Origin: Candidatus Kapaibacterium sp.
GTDB lineage: Bacteria; Bacteroidota; Ignavibacteria; Kapaibacteriales; Kapaibacteriaceae
Reading direction: 5' to 3'
NCBI GenBank assembly: GCA_018882895.1
Contig: VERF01000016.1
Location: forward strand, 1-42,659
Length of the DNA stretch: 42,659 nucleotides
In this document: positions 8,488 through 16,174 of the stretch, piece after piece
Numbering within the stretch: position 1 is the stretch's first letter
How the letters are laid out: each line of letters starts with the position of its first letter
The notes under the pieces: generated by a model
Told to the model about the DNA's origin: nothing
The model's input: the letters and a program-made list of their open reading frames with translations, nothing else
Databases searched by the model: none
Program-made: the position numbers and the translations under genes

Positions 8488-9342
8488 ATGATCACCGCTC
8501 AAACAGTCAAGGAATTGCGCGAAAAGACCGGCGCCGGAATGGCCGACTGCAAGAAGGCACTCGAAGAAGCCGGTGGAGACATGCAGGCCGCCATCGAGTG
8601 GCTCCGCAAGCGCGGCGCCGCCTCGGTAGCGAAGCGTGCCGATCGAGATGCCAACGAAGGTATTGTGCTTTCAAAGACCACGGCTGACGGAAAGGTTGGC
8701 GCTCTAGTCGAAGTGAACTGCGAGACAGACTTCGTTGGTCGCAATGAAGAGTTCGTTGCATTCGCCAATGCAATCTGCGATGCGGTTCTTGCTTCGGACT
8801 TCGCCAGCGAGGATGAGCTCTGGGCTGCTTCATATGACGGGAAGACACTCGGAAATCTCAAGGATGAGATCCTGGCAAAATTCAGTGAAAAGATCGGTCT
8901 GCGTCGCTATGCGCGCGTGGCCACCAACGGCTTCGTTACTGACTATAATCACGCCGGATCGCGGCTTGGAGTACTGATCGAGTTCGACGGTACGTCCGGC
9001 TCCGACGAGCAGAAGCCGCTCATGCGCGATGTTGCCATGCAGATCGCAGCCATGCAGCCCCTTGTCGTCGAACGCTCACAGGTCGACGTCTCGACACTCC
9101 AAAAGGAGATCGAGATCTACAAGCAGCAGGCTCTCCAGGAAGGGAAGAAGGAAGACATCGCCGAGCGCATCGCTCAGGGACGCCTTGGAAAGTTCTACGA
9201 AGAAAACGTGCTTCTTGAGCAGGTCTTCGTTAAGGACTCCAGCAAGAAGGTCACCGACGTCGTTGCCGAGATCTCAAAGGCTGCGGGCTCGGACGTCAAG
9301 GTCGTATCTTTCCTTCGTTACAATTTGGGCGACAAGTTCTAA
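8488..9342 (+). CDS. tsf: Translation elongation factor Ts
   Basis: 284 aa; nucleotide exchange factor for EF-Tu. It opens with the UBA-like domain (VKELREKTGAGMADCKKAL). The conserved TDFVGRN motif at about residues 80-86 contains the Asp-Phe pair that displaces Mg and GDP from EF-Tu. The SD is AAGGAAATGAG before the ATG. It lies 57 bp after rpsB, as in most bacteria. Confidence 0.97.
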   Translation: MITAQTVKELREKTGAGMADCKKALEEAGGDMQAAIEWLRKRGAASVAKRADRDANEGIVLSKTTADGKVGALVEVNCETDFVGRNEEFVAFANAICDAVLASDFASEDELWAASYDGKTLGNLKDEILAKFSEKIGLRRYARVATNGFVTDYNHAGSRLGVLIEFDGTSGSDEQKPLMRDVAMQIAAMQPLVVERSQVDVSTLQKEIEIYKQQALQEGKKEDIAERIAQGRLGKFYEENVLLEQVFVKDSSKKVTDVVAEISKAAGSDVKVVSFLRYNLGDKF

Positions 9343-9363
9343 CAACGGCTCTCAGGGGGCGCA

Positions 9364-10077
9364 ATGACAGTGCTCTACAAGCGCATTCTGCTCAAACTCA
9401 GCGGAGAATCGCTGATGGGCGAGCAACACTACGGCATTGACGCCGTGGCGCTTCGTTCGTTTGCGGAAGACGTCAAAGAGGCCCACGACCTCGGAGTCGA
9501 GATTGGTATTGTGTTCGGAGGCGGAAACATCTACAGAGGGATGCAGGCCGAACAGATGGGTATCGATAAGGTGTCAGGCGACCACATGGGAATGCTTGCC
9601 ACTGTCATCAACTGCATCGCGTTCCAAAATGCACTCGAGCTCCTAGGAGTACCTACACGACTGCAGTCGGCGATCCGAATGGAGCAAGTAGCCGAGGGAT
9701 TCATCCGTCGACGCGCAATGCGACATCTGGAGAAGGGTCGCGTAGTTGTGTTTGGTGCGGGTACCGGTAATCCGTATTTCACGACAGATACAGCCGCCGT
9801 ACTTCGCGCCGTAGAGATCGAAGCTGACGTTGTCATCAAGGGTACACGGGTTGACGGCGTGTACGATAAGGACCCCGAGAAGCATGCCGATGCACGTCGC
9901 TTTGAGATGATCAGCTACAAGGAAACATTGGAGCGAAATCTCCGTGTGATGGACATGACGGCCATTACCATGGCGAGCGAAAACAGCAAGCCGATCCTTG
10001 TCTTCAACATGAATCAAAGAGGCAATCTGCGACGGCTTCTTCTTGGCGAGCCGGTCGCTACTATCGTAAAGGACTGA
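9364..10077 (+). CDS. pyrH: Uridylate kinase (UMP kinase)
   Basis: 237 aa, the normal size of the hexameric bacterial UMP kinase that makes UDP for pyrimidine synthesis. Motifs of the amino-acid-kinase fold are visible: [11 protein letters not shown] at the start, [29 protein letters not shown], and the ATP-site stretch [27 protein letters not shown] lies close before the ATG. Only 3 bp separate it from frr. Confidence 0.97.
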   Translation: MTVLYKRILLKLSGESLMGEQHYGIDAVALRSFAEDVKEAHDLGVEIGIVFGGGNIYRGMQAEQMGIDKVSGDHMGMLATVINCIAFQNALELLGVPTRLQSAIRMEQVAEGFIRRRAMRHLEKGRVVVFGAGTGNPYFTTDTAAVLRAVEIEADVVIKGTRVDGVYDKDPEKHADARRFEMISYKETLERNLRVMDMTAITMASENSKPILVFNMNQRGNLRRLLLGEPVATIVKD

Positions 10078-10080
10078 ACC

Positions 10081-10641
10081 ATGCCGGTAAAGGATATAGT
10101 CGACAATGCACGGGATCACATGGCCAAAGCCGTCGATCACGTCCAACAGCAGCTGGCTAAGGTCCGCACAGGGCGGGCCTCAGCATCAATGCTGGATAGC
10201 GTGCGAGTAGAGTATTACGGAGAGCCAACACCTATTGGCCAGGTGGCGAGCGTCTCTGTGCCAGAAGCACGATCCATAGTGGTGCAGCCTTGGGATCGCA
10301 CGGTTCTATCTGCAATCGAAAAGGCCATACTCGCTGCGAACCTGGGAATCACACCGCAGAGCGATGGGCAGATCATCCGCATCACGGTTCCGCCCCTTAC
10401 CGAAGAGCGTCGCAAGGACATTGTGAAGCAGTGCAAGAAGATCGCGGAAGAGGGCAAGCTTGCTGTGCGCAATGTGCGACGCGACGCTAACGAAGAGCTG
10501 AAGGTCGCTGAAAAGAAGGAACACTACAGCGAGGATGATCGTAAGCGTGGTGAAGATGAGGTGCAGAAGGCAACCGACAGGTATGTGGCCGATATCGACA
10601 AGATCCTTTCGGTAAAGGAAGTCGAAGTCATGGAGGAATGA
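10081..10641 (+). CDS. frr: Ribosome recycling factor
   Basis: 186 aa, the standard length. It releases ribosomes from mRNA together with EF-G after termination. KVRTGRASASMLDSVRVEYYG is the conserved region joining the helical and beta domains; the C-terminal half has the RRDANEELK-type signature. Its stop codon lies within the SD-to-start region of the next gene, so that gene is probably coupled to it. Confidence 0.97.
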   Translation: MPVKDIVDNARDHMAKAVDHVQQQLAKVRTGRASASMLDSVRVEYYGEPTPIGQVASVSVPEARSIVVQPWDRTVLSAIEKAILAANLGITPQSDGQIIRITVPPLTEERRKDIVKQCKKIAEEGKLAVRNVRRDANEELKVAEKKEHYSEDDRKRGEDEVQKATDRYVADIDKILSVKEVEVMEE

Positions 10642-10643
10642 TC

Positions 10644-11819
10644 ATGACGTCATTCGCACGACTCTTTTCAATAGCAGCACTCCTCATGGGTGCTGTTGTC
10701 GTTTATGCCGGCGGCGTTGATTTCACCGCAATCAGCTCTTGGAGTCAGGCACTAGACTTAGCCAAGAAGGCAAACAAGCCCATCTTTCTTGATGCTTATA
10801 CCGACTGGTGTGGGTGGTGCAAAGTGATGGACACGAAGACATTTGCCGACCCGAAAGTAGCAGCATTCATGAATGAGCACTTCGTGAATGTGAAGATGGA
10901 AATGGAAACGGGTGAGGGCGTGGATGTTGCGATGAAGTATCGTATAAGCTCATTCCCGACTTTCAAAGTGTTCGCTGTTGACGGAACACCCACGTATACC
11001 GTATTTGGATATCAGGATCCGGACAGCTGGTTGAAGACACTTGAGATGATGGTTGACCCTTCGAAGGCACAGATTGCAAAAGGTGTGAGTTCGCAACTTG
11101 ATCTTGCCTGGCCGAGCTGGCATCGTGGAGCCTTTCTAAAGGGCAAGAGTCGAAAGATGCCAGATGCCGGAGTTGTACAGGAGTGGTTCGCTCAGCAACA
11201 GGATAAATACTCGGAGGTTGCTTGGAGCATCGTCATGAAATACAATCTTACCGAAGAGCAAAGCAGTTGGATTCTTGCGCATGAGGCCAATTACCGCGCT
11301 CTTTATGGGACCGAGTTCGACGGCTTCGTGCAGAGGTACGCGCAGGCGACAATTGGCAATGCAATAAAGCAGAAGGATAGGCCCCTCCTTGATAGGGCTA
11401 CGCAGCTGATGGTCAACATAGTACCCGAGCAAGCTGATGCTATTCGTCTCCGTGTACAGGGAATGTATCATCAGTCAAACGGGGAATGGACGGAGCTGAG
11501 CCTGTTGGTCGAACGCGCCTCTCAGTCTGCTAGTACGACGGCAGACATCGTCAATGACTTTGCCTGGAGTATGTATGAAAAGTGCGGTGATAACGCCGCT
11601 CTGCTGAAGGCCGCCGATGCGATGAAGCGTAAGGTTGTCGATCTGGACGTGAGCGACTGGGCATTCGTTGATACCTATGCTGCATTGCTCTACAAGACCG
11701 CACAGCTAGAAGAAGCGGAGCGTCAGGCCCTGCGCGCAATTGCTATGGGGAAGGAGTCGGAAGCTGACGTTACCGAGACGCAGGCACTTCTTGTAAAGAT
11801 CCGGGCAGCGAAGAAGTAA
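10644..11819 (+). CDS. Secreted thioredoxin-fold protein
   Basis: 391 aa. A signal peptide (about 1-22, ending VYAGG) is followed by a thioredoxin-like domain with the redox motif Cys56-Gly-Trp-Cys59 and a cis-Pro candidate at 105 (SSFPTF). This resembles the thioredoxin_7/DUF255-like group. The remaining roughly 250 residues are helical and may be TPR-like, as the end (YAALLYKTAQLEEAERQALRA) suggests. It probably acts in the periplasm on disulfides or as a chaperone. The ATG at 10644 is preferred over 10638 because the GGAGG at 10631-10635 is then properly spaced. It is coupled to frr upstream and overlaps queC by 1 nt, but no functional link to either is evident. Confidence 0.82.
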   Translation: MTSFARLFSIAALLMGAVVVYAGGVDFTAISSWSQALDLAKKANKPIFLDAYTDWCGWCKVMDTKTFADPKVAAFMNEHFVNVKMEMETGEGVDVAMKYRISSFPTFKVFAVDGTPTYTVFGYQDPDSWLKTLEMMVDPSKAQIAKGVSSQLDLAWPSWHRGAFLKGKSRKMPDAGVVQEWFAQQQDKYSEVAWSIVMKYNLTEEQSSWILAHEANYRALYGTEFDGFVQRYAQATIGNAIKQKDRPLLDRATQLMVNIVPEQADAIRLRVQGMYHQSNGEWTELSLLVERASQSASTTADIVNDFAWSMYEKCGDNAALLKAADAMKRKVVDLDVSDWAFVDTYAALLYKTAQLEEAERQALRAIAMGKESEADVTETQALLVKIRAAKK

Positions 11820-12505
11820 TGAGCAAGGCCATTGTACTATTGTCAGGGGGCATGGATAGTTGCGTTACCCTTGCATGTGCAGTTTCTGATGGGCAAGAGG
11901 TCTATGCGCTGCACGTGAACTACGGTCAGCGCACGCAGGAGCGTGAGCTGCGGGCCTTTAACGAGATTTGTGACTTCTACAGCATACCACATCGCCTGGT
12001 CGTAGATATCTCACATTTGGCTGCAATTGGTGGTAGCAGTCTCACCGACAGTCGCATTGATATTCCTGCATCTCCTCTTGCGCAGACTGGCGTCGTGCAT
12101 GATGGTGGTGAGATCCCTTCGACCTACGTTCCCTTTCGAAACGCCAACATTCTTGCCATCGCTACGAGTTGGGCAGAGGTTGTAGCTGCTGAAGCACTCT
12201 ACATCGGGGCCGTTGAGGAGGACTCGAGTGGCTATCCCGACTGCAGAGATGTGTTCTTTCGGGCATTCGAAGAAGTCATAAATGCCGGTACTAAACCTGA
12301 TACTCGTATTCGCATTATCACGCCCCTTATCAGCTTGCGCAAGTCGGATATTGTACGACTCGGCAACCAATTAGGTGCGCCGTTGCAGCTGACCTGGTCA
12401 TGCTATGCCAGGCAGGATGTGGCCTGCGGTGAATGTGATTCATGCCTGCTTCGCCTGCGAGGCTTCGAGGAAGCAGGATGTCCGGATCCCATAGAATACG
12501 CCTAA
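11819..12505 (+). CDS. queC: 7-cyano-7-deazaguanine synthase
   Basis: 228 aa; makes preQ0 from 7-carboxy-7-deazaguanine with ATP and ammonia in queuosine biosynthesis. The PP-loop SGGMDS is at residues 9-14. The C-terminal zinc-binding cysteines appear as C-x7-C-x2-C-x2-C in SCYARQDVACGECDSC. VPFRNANILAIATSWAE is another family stretch. It starts inside the upstream stop (TAATG). No other queuosine gene is in the window. It closes the housekeeping block. Confidence 0.96.
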   Translation: MSKAIVLLSGGMDSCVTLACAVSDGQEVYALHVNYGQRTQERELRAFNEICDFYSIPHRLVVDISHLAAIGGSSLTDSRIDIPASPLAQTGVVHDGGEIPSTYVPFRNANILAIATSWAEVVAAEALYIGAVEEDSSGYPDCRDVFFRAFEEVINAGTKPDTRIRIITPLISLRKSDIVRLGNQLGAPLQLTWSCYARQDVACGECDSCLLRLRGFEEAGCPDPIEYA

Positions 12506-12514
12506 AGGGCTGAA

Positions 12515-12592
12515 CGCATCGATCAACCTGTTGGTCCATGCGACATCACTGCGGAATTAGTCCGCAACCTCCACGACAAGGACGAACGTCGT
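12515..12592 (+). other. Three consecutive hairpins between queC and the fibre locus
   Basis: Shortly after the queC stop there are three inverted repeats in a row: CGCAT/ATGCG (12515-12542), TGCGGA/TCCGCA with a 5-nt loop (12550-12566), and ACGAC/GTCGT (12573-12592). None is followed by a T-run. They may end the queC transcript without a classical terminator or form the leader of the next gene. Confidence 0.4.
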
Positions 12593-12652
12593 AGCACGAA
12601 TAAAGAGTGCCGCCGATAGACTTGCCATGTTCATCATCAAAAGGGATGCATC

Positions 12653-13213
12653 ATGGCACTACACAAACAGATCCTATCGGCACTTGCCCTCGGCATGCTC
12701 GTTTGTCTTTGCTCTATGCGAGCGCAACCGATCATGCGATCGCATGTACTCGGCTCAGGCGGTGCCGTCTTTGCCGGAAACGTCACAGATACGATTCGCC
12801 TCTCAGGAACCGTCGGCCAGACCTTGGCAACGACGCCCGAACCATCGGCATCACAGAGTTTGTGGGAAGGCTTTTGGGTGCCGTGGCGATTTGAAATGAC
12901 TTCAATCGAGGTGTCTGCAGCGGAAGGCGACCGACTCGAAGTCTTCCCGAATCCCTTTACATCGCGCACCACCATTCGACTTCCGAGGAGATTTCTCGGT
13001 GAAGTCAGCATCGTCCTATTCAACCTCGCAGGGGAGAGAGTGCGAACACTCACGGTGGAAGCCGGCGGTACTGATCGCACCGAGGTTCCAATTGATGCAT
13101 ACGATGATCTGGGTGATGGGCTGCCGACGGGTGTCTACATCCTTGAGGTCAGCGGCTCGATGTCTGTTGGCACAGCACTGCGTCTTCATGGCATGATCCA
13201 TCTCGTTCAATAG
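12653..13213 (+). CDS. Small exported protein with T9SS C-terminal sorting tail (copy 1)
   Basis: 186 aa. A signal peptide (about 1-25, ending SMRAQ) is followed by a domain of about 60 residues with the pattern LGSGG...GTVGQT...WEGFWVPW. The C-terminal 90 residues look like a type A T9SS sorting domain: FPNPF at 98-102, then TTIRLPRR, LFNLAGERVRTL and GVYILEVSG. Such tails direct proteins through the outer membrane by type IX secretion. The SD AAGGG is well spaced. It lies 35 bp before a fibre-like gene, and the arrangement recurs at 15623. The function of the short N-terminal domain is unknown; it may anchor or help export the neighbouring fibre. Confidence 0.75.
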   Translation: MALHKQILSALALGMLVCLCSMRAQPIMRSHVLGSGGAVFAGNVTDTIRLSGTVGQTLATTPEPSASQSLWEGFWVPWRFEMTSIEVSAAEGDRLEVFPNPFTSRTTIRLPRRFLGEVSIVLFNLAGERVRTLTVEAGGTDRTEVPIDAYDDLGDGLPTGVYILEVSGSMSVGTALRLHGMIHLVQ

Positions 13214-13248
13214 ACTCATTACCATCACCACATAGAAGGAAACACATT

Positions 13249-15297
13249 ATGAACAGAACGAATCTGACTCGCTTGCGCAACGTCATTCTCGCTCTCGCCA
13301 TGGCCGCTTGTGCGGTCGCATCATATGCGCAGATGCCGCGAAGTATCTCCTATCAGGGACTTTTGACGCAACCAAATGGAGAGCCGATCATTGACGGTAC
13401 ATATGAACTCGTCATTCGGATGTTCAATGTGGAGTCAGGCGGAACGCTCCTCTGGGAAGAAGGTCACACCGTGCAGTTGCAGCGTGGATTATTCAGCGTG
13501 TATCTGGGAGACCAGGTGCCGTTGACGGCAGTCGACATGTCACAGCGACTCTATCTCGAGACGGCCATCGTAGGTGGTCCGGTCTTTCCCCGTGCGCGCC
13601 TGTCAATGGTTCCAATGGCAATGAGATCCATTCTGGCCGATAGTGCAATGGGGCTGACCCAGTCGGCCAATGGTTTCGTTAAGTCACTCAACGGCCAGCA
13701 GGGCAATGTTCAAGTGCGCGCTCGTAACGGAGTTTCTTTAACGCAGGTAGGCGATACGCTTGTGCTGCAGTCAACCGTTCAGCCAACGGGCGTCCAAGCA
13801 CTGATAAGTTCCGAGAACACAATCCGCATCACCGGGTCGACAGGTCCAACCGCCAACATCGACGTGCGAGATGGCTCGATCACAGCGGCCAAGATCGCCG
13901 ATGGTACCATCACGTCTAATGAGTTGGCAAGTGGTAGTGTTACTCTATCGAAGATCGCCGGTGGTGTGATCCCCACATCGCTTCCGCCAACCGGACCAGC
14001 ATCCGGAGATCTAACCGGGAACTACCCAGCCCCCTCGATCGCAAGTGGAGCCATTACGACCACTAAGCTATCAGACAATTCCGTCATCGCATCCAAGCTG
14101 GGCGATGGTGCGGTCAGTGCCCCGAAGATCCTCGACGGCGCAATCAGCACTGCGAAGCTTGCCGACGGTGCCGTATCAAGTCCAAAGTTGTCACTGACCG
14201 GTGTGACGGCGGGTACATATGGCAACGAGCTGAACATACCACAGATCACTGTCGACGATCGCGGTCGGATCCTGCTGATCTCCAACAAGTCTGTTGGCGA
14301 CTTCCCATACATCGTCCCGGCTGGGGGTGATCTTACAGGTACATTCCCGGCGCCGTTCATCAAGATCAATGCCGTAAACACATCCAAGATCCTGGATGCG
14401 GCAGTGACGACATCAAAGCTGGCGCCTCTGGGCGTGACCAATGACAGGATAGCCCCCAACGCGGTCACCACCGAGAAGATCGCAGATGGTACGATCGTGA
14501 CCATGGATCTTGCTCCCGGGACGATTCCGGCAACACTTCCTCCCAATGGTCCGGCAGGGGGCGACTTAACCGGAACGTACCCCAATCCGACAGTTTCGGT
14601 CTCTGCTGCCACGGGTGGACGAATCATCACTGCAATCAGGACAGCTGCCCAGGCAATGAACCCCGACGTTAACACGGCCGGAAACATCGTCGTCCTTGAC
14701 GCCTCGGGACGCCTGCCCGCCTCATTGGTCGCGAACATCGGCGATGTGAAATACTCGTATGCTACAAGTAACCATAATGGATGGTATCGTCTGAACGGGC
14801 AGAACCTCTCTGCGCTTCCGCCCGTAGCTCAGGCTAACGCTGCCATTCTTGGCTTCATGGGGACGCTGCCGGATACCCGGGACCATGTGATCAAACACCG
14901 TGATGAGCTTGGCACGGGCGGTCATGGCTCGGAGGCGGTAGGATCTGTGACTGGAGCCAATGACTACGTAATTTATCAGGAGAATCTGCCCCCTCTCTAC
15001 GGTTACACCGGGTTTGAAGGTGCTCACACGCATAACGTCTTCGACCCGGGGCATACACATACGATAAACTACGGGACGGAGCCCGACGATGCAGGTCCGC
15101 CGGTCAGCTTCGATGAAGTTACCACTGCACCCGGAGCCAATCCCGGTGCCATTGAGCCAGCTACAACTGGTATCATGATTGAGTATGGTGGGGAGCATAT
15201 GCATGAGGTCATCGTCAATGACTGGTCACCCATGTTGCCCGTCAACAACCGTCAGGCTAGCCTTAACCTCAATGCTTTCATATTCTTAGGTTACTAA
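13249..15297 (+). CDS. Exported fibre-like protein with phage tail-collar-like C-terminal tip
   Basis: 682 aa. Signal peptide about 1-28 (ASYAQ). Residues 30-180 form the SYQGLL N-terminal domain seen in many FCB surface proteins. From about 205 to 460 short repeats of the form DGAIxxxKLxDG alternate with PPxGPAxGDLTGxYPxP segments. The last 190 residues resemble phage tail-collar/tail-fibre tips: GWYRLNGQNLS near 510, LPDTRDHVIKH, and an ending LNLNAFIFLGY. Three His-x-His motifs (593/595, 602/604, 650/652) match the metal-binding pattern of trimeric phage fibre tips. No YPNPF tail is present. It follows the small T9SS protein by 35 bp. It is probably a trimeric surface fibre; the target is unknown. 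Confidence 0.78.
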   Translation: MNRTNLTRLRNVILALAMAACAVASYAQMPRSISYQGLLTQPNGEPIIDGTYELVIRMFNVESGGTLLWEEGHTVQLQRGLFSVYLGDQVPLTAVDMSQRLYLETAIVGGPVFPRARLSMVPMAMRSILADSAMGLTQSANGFVKSLNGQQGNVQVRARNGVSLTQVGDTLVLQSTVQPTGVQALISSENTIRITGSTGPTANIDVRDGSITAAKIADGTITSNELASGSVTLSKIAGGVIPTSLPPTGPASGDLTGNYPAPSIASGAITTTKLSDNSVIASKLGDGAVSAPKILDGAISTAKLADGAVSSPKLSLTGVTAGTYGNELNIPQITVDDRGRILLISNKSVGDFPYIVPAGGDLTGTFPAPFIKINAVNTSKILDAAVTTSKLAPLGVTNDRIAPNAVTTEKIADGTIVTMDLAPGTIPATLPPNGPAGGDLTGTYPNPTVSVSAATGGRIITAIRTAAQAMNPDVNTAGNIVVLDASGRLPASLVANIGDVKYSYATSNHNGWYRLNGQNLSALPPVAQANAAILGFMGTLPDTRDHVIKHRDELGTGGHGSEAVGSVTGANDYVIYQENLPPLYGYTGFEGAHTHNVFDPGHTHTINYGTEPDDAGPPVSFDEVTTAPGANPGAIEPATTGIMIEYGGEHMHEVIVNDWSPMLPVNNRQASLNLNAFIFLGY

Positions 15298-15610
15298 TCG
15301 CCAGTCGCCGACACACAGCTCACGCCTCACAAGCCCCCTTACATCTACTCGGCCCGTTCGTCGGTAGAACGTTCGATCCAGATCAGGATCGGCAGGTCTA
15401 CCCTCTGGACGGGCCGTCTCTATTAGCGGCTGGAGATCGATGTTGAGATATTCAGTATTTATACATACATTGCTCCGTCAACAATCGGACAACTGAGTTT
15501 AAGTTATCCACACGCGCCCCCCAAAAAATTCACATCTTGTTGGCGGAAATGCCGTGAAAGGTTTGGAGAAAGGGGGCAGTTGTCATAGATTGTACGTGAT
15601 TCGAAAGGTT
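15298..15610 (+). other. 313-bp intergenic region between the two small-protein/fibre pairs
   Basis: It holds a nested inverted repeat (15350-15416), a GTATTTATAC palindrome near 15461, a TTATCCACA box (15504-15512), a poly-C/poly-A stretch, and a 19-nt copy of sequence from the end of the first transketolase gene (15539-15557). I see no gene or clear consensus promoter. It probably ends one transcript and starts another. Confidence 0.5.
15350..15416 (+). terminator. Large nested hairpin after the collar-fibre gene (candidate terminator or regulatory structure)
   Basis: The outer stem CGGCCCGT (15350-15357) pairs perfectly with ACGGGCCG (15409-15416). Inside, GGTAGA pairs with TCTACC, and GATCC with GGATC. 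An alternative inner pairing CGTTC/GAACG (15355-15371) excludes the outer stem. No T-run follows, so rho-independent termination is uncertain. Confidence 0.45.
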
Positions 15611-15622
15611 ATGGAGCAACGA

Positions 15623-16174
15623 ATGCGGCTTTTTTGTACGCTGTTGCTAGGGGGGCTAATTGTGTTCGTCCACCCGGCAACCTCACAACCTCGACTGACT
15701 TCCTCCGTGATTGGATCCGGAGCGTCACTTCTATCTAAGTCCCCCAATGGGTCTGGAATTTCCAGCACCATTGGCCAGGTTGTGATTTCGGCGCAAGTGC
15801 GCTCGGACAGCACAGCTCTGTATCAGGGCTTCTGGGTTCCGTATCTCTACGGAACTGTAGGTGTTGATGACCGCGAAGAGCAAACTGTTGCAGAGTTCGG
15901 CAACTACCCGAACCCGTTCACTACACACACGACGATCAGGTTTGCAACCCCCGTTGAGGGGCGTCTCACAATTAGGGTCTACAATCTGTTGGGGTCGCTA
16001 GTGCGAACCGTCACGGCCGAAGTGTCGATGGCTGGTTCGCAGGACGTGATGCTGCAGGCTGTTGACGATTACGGGGTGCCGATGCCGGCAGGAACGTACG
16101 TATATGAAGTCGAGGGGACCACGGTCTCCGGCGTACCGTTCCGCAAGTCCCAGACCCTTACCATCATTCGATAA
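15623..16174 (+). CDS. Small exported protein with T9SS C-terminal sorting tail (copy 2)
   Basis: About 183 aa, a paralogue of the protein at 12653. Signal peptide ends near ATSQ (residue 21). The N-terminal domain repeats the pattern VIGSGAS...STIGQV...YQGFWVPY. YPNPF at 95-99 begins the T9SS tail, followed by TTIRFATP, VYNLLGSLVRTV and GTYVYEVEG. The ATG at 15623 has GGAG six nt upstream; ATG 15611 and GTG 15554 are also in frame but less well supported. Its stop codon overlaps the start of the giant fibre gene by 1 nt (TAATG), so the two are probably translated in sequence. This tight link is the best hint that the small protein works with the fibre. Confidence 0.75.
   Translation: MRLFCTLLLGGLIVFVHPATSQPRLTSSVIGSGASLLSKSPNGSGISSTIGQVVISAQVRSDSTALYQGFWVPYLYGTVGVDDREEQTVAEFGNYPNPFTTHTTIRFATPVEGRLTIRVYNLLGSLVRTVTAEVSMAGSQDVMLQAVDDYGVPMPAGTYVYEVEGTTVSGVPFRKSQTLTIIR

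Noticed and set aside
12607-12899. Two overlapping plus-strand open frames at the start of the small T9SS gene
   Set aside because: They are out of frame with the clear signal peptide and sorting-tail protein at 12653-13213 and have no family features.
15350-15416. tRNA-like element because of a GTTCGATCC stretch
   Set aside because: The flanking arms do not fold as a cloverleaf and there is no acceptor stem or anticodon arm; it fits a nested hairpin instead.
15504-15512. Replication origin based on the TTATCCACA box
   Set aside because: A single box, no cluster, no AT-rich unwinding region and no dnaA or dnaN nearby.
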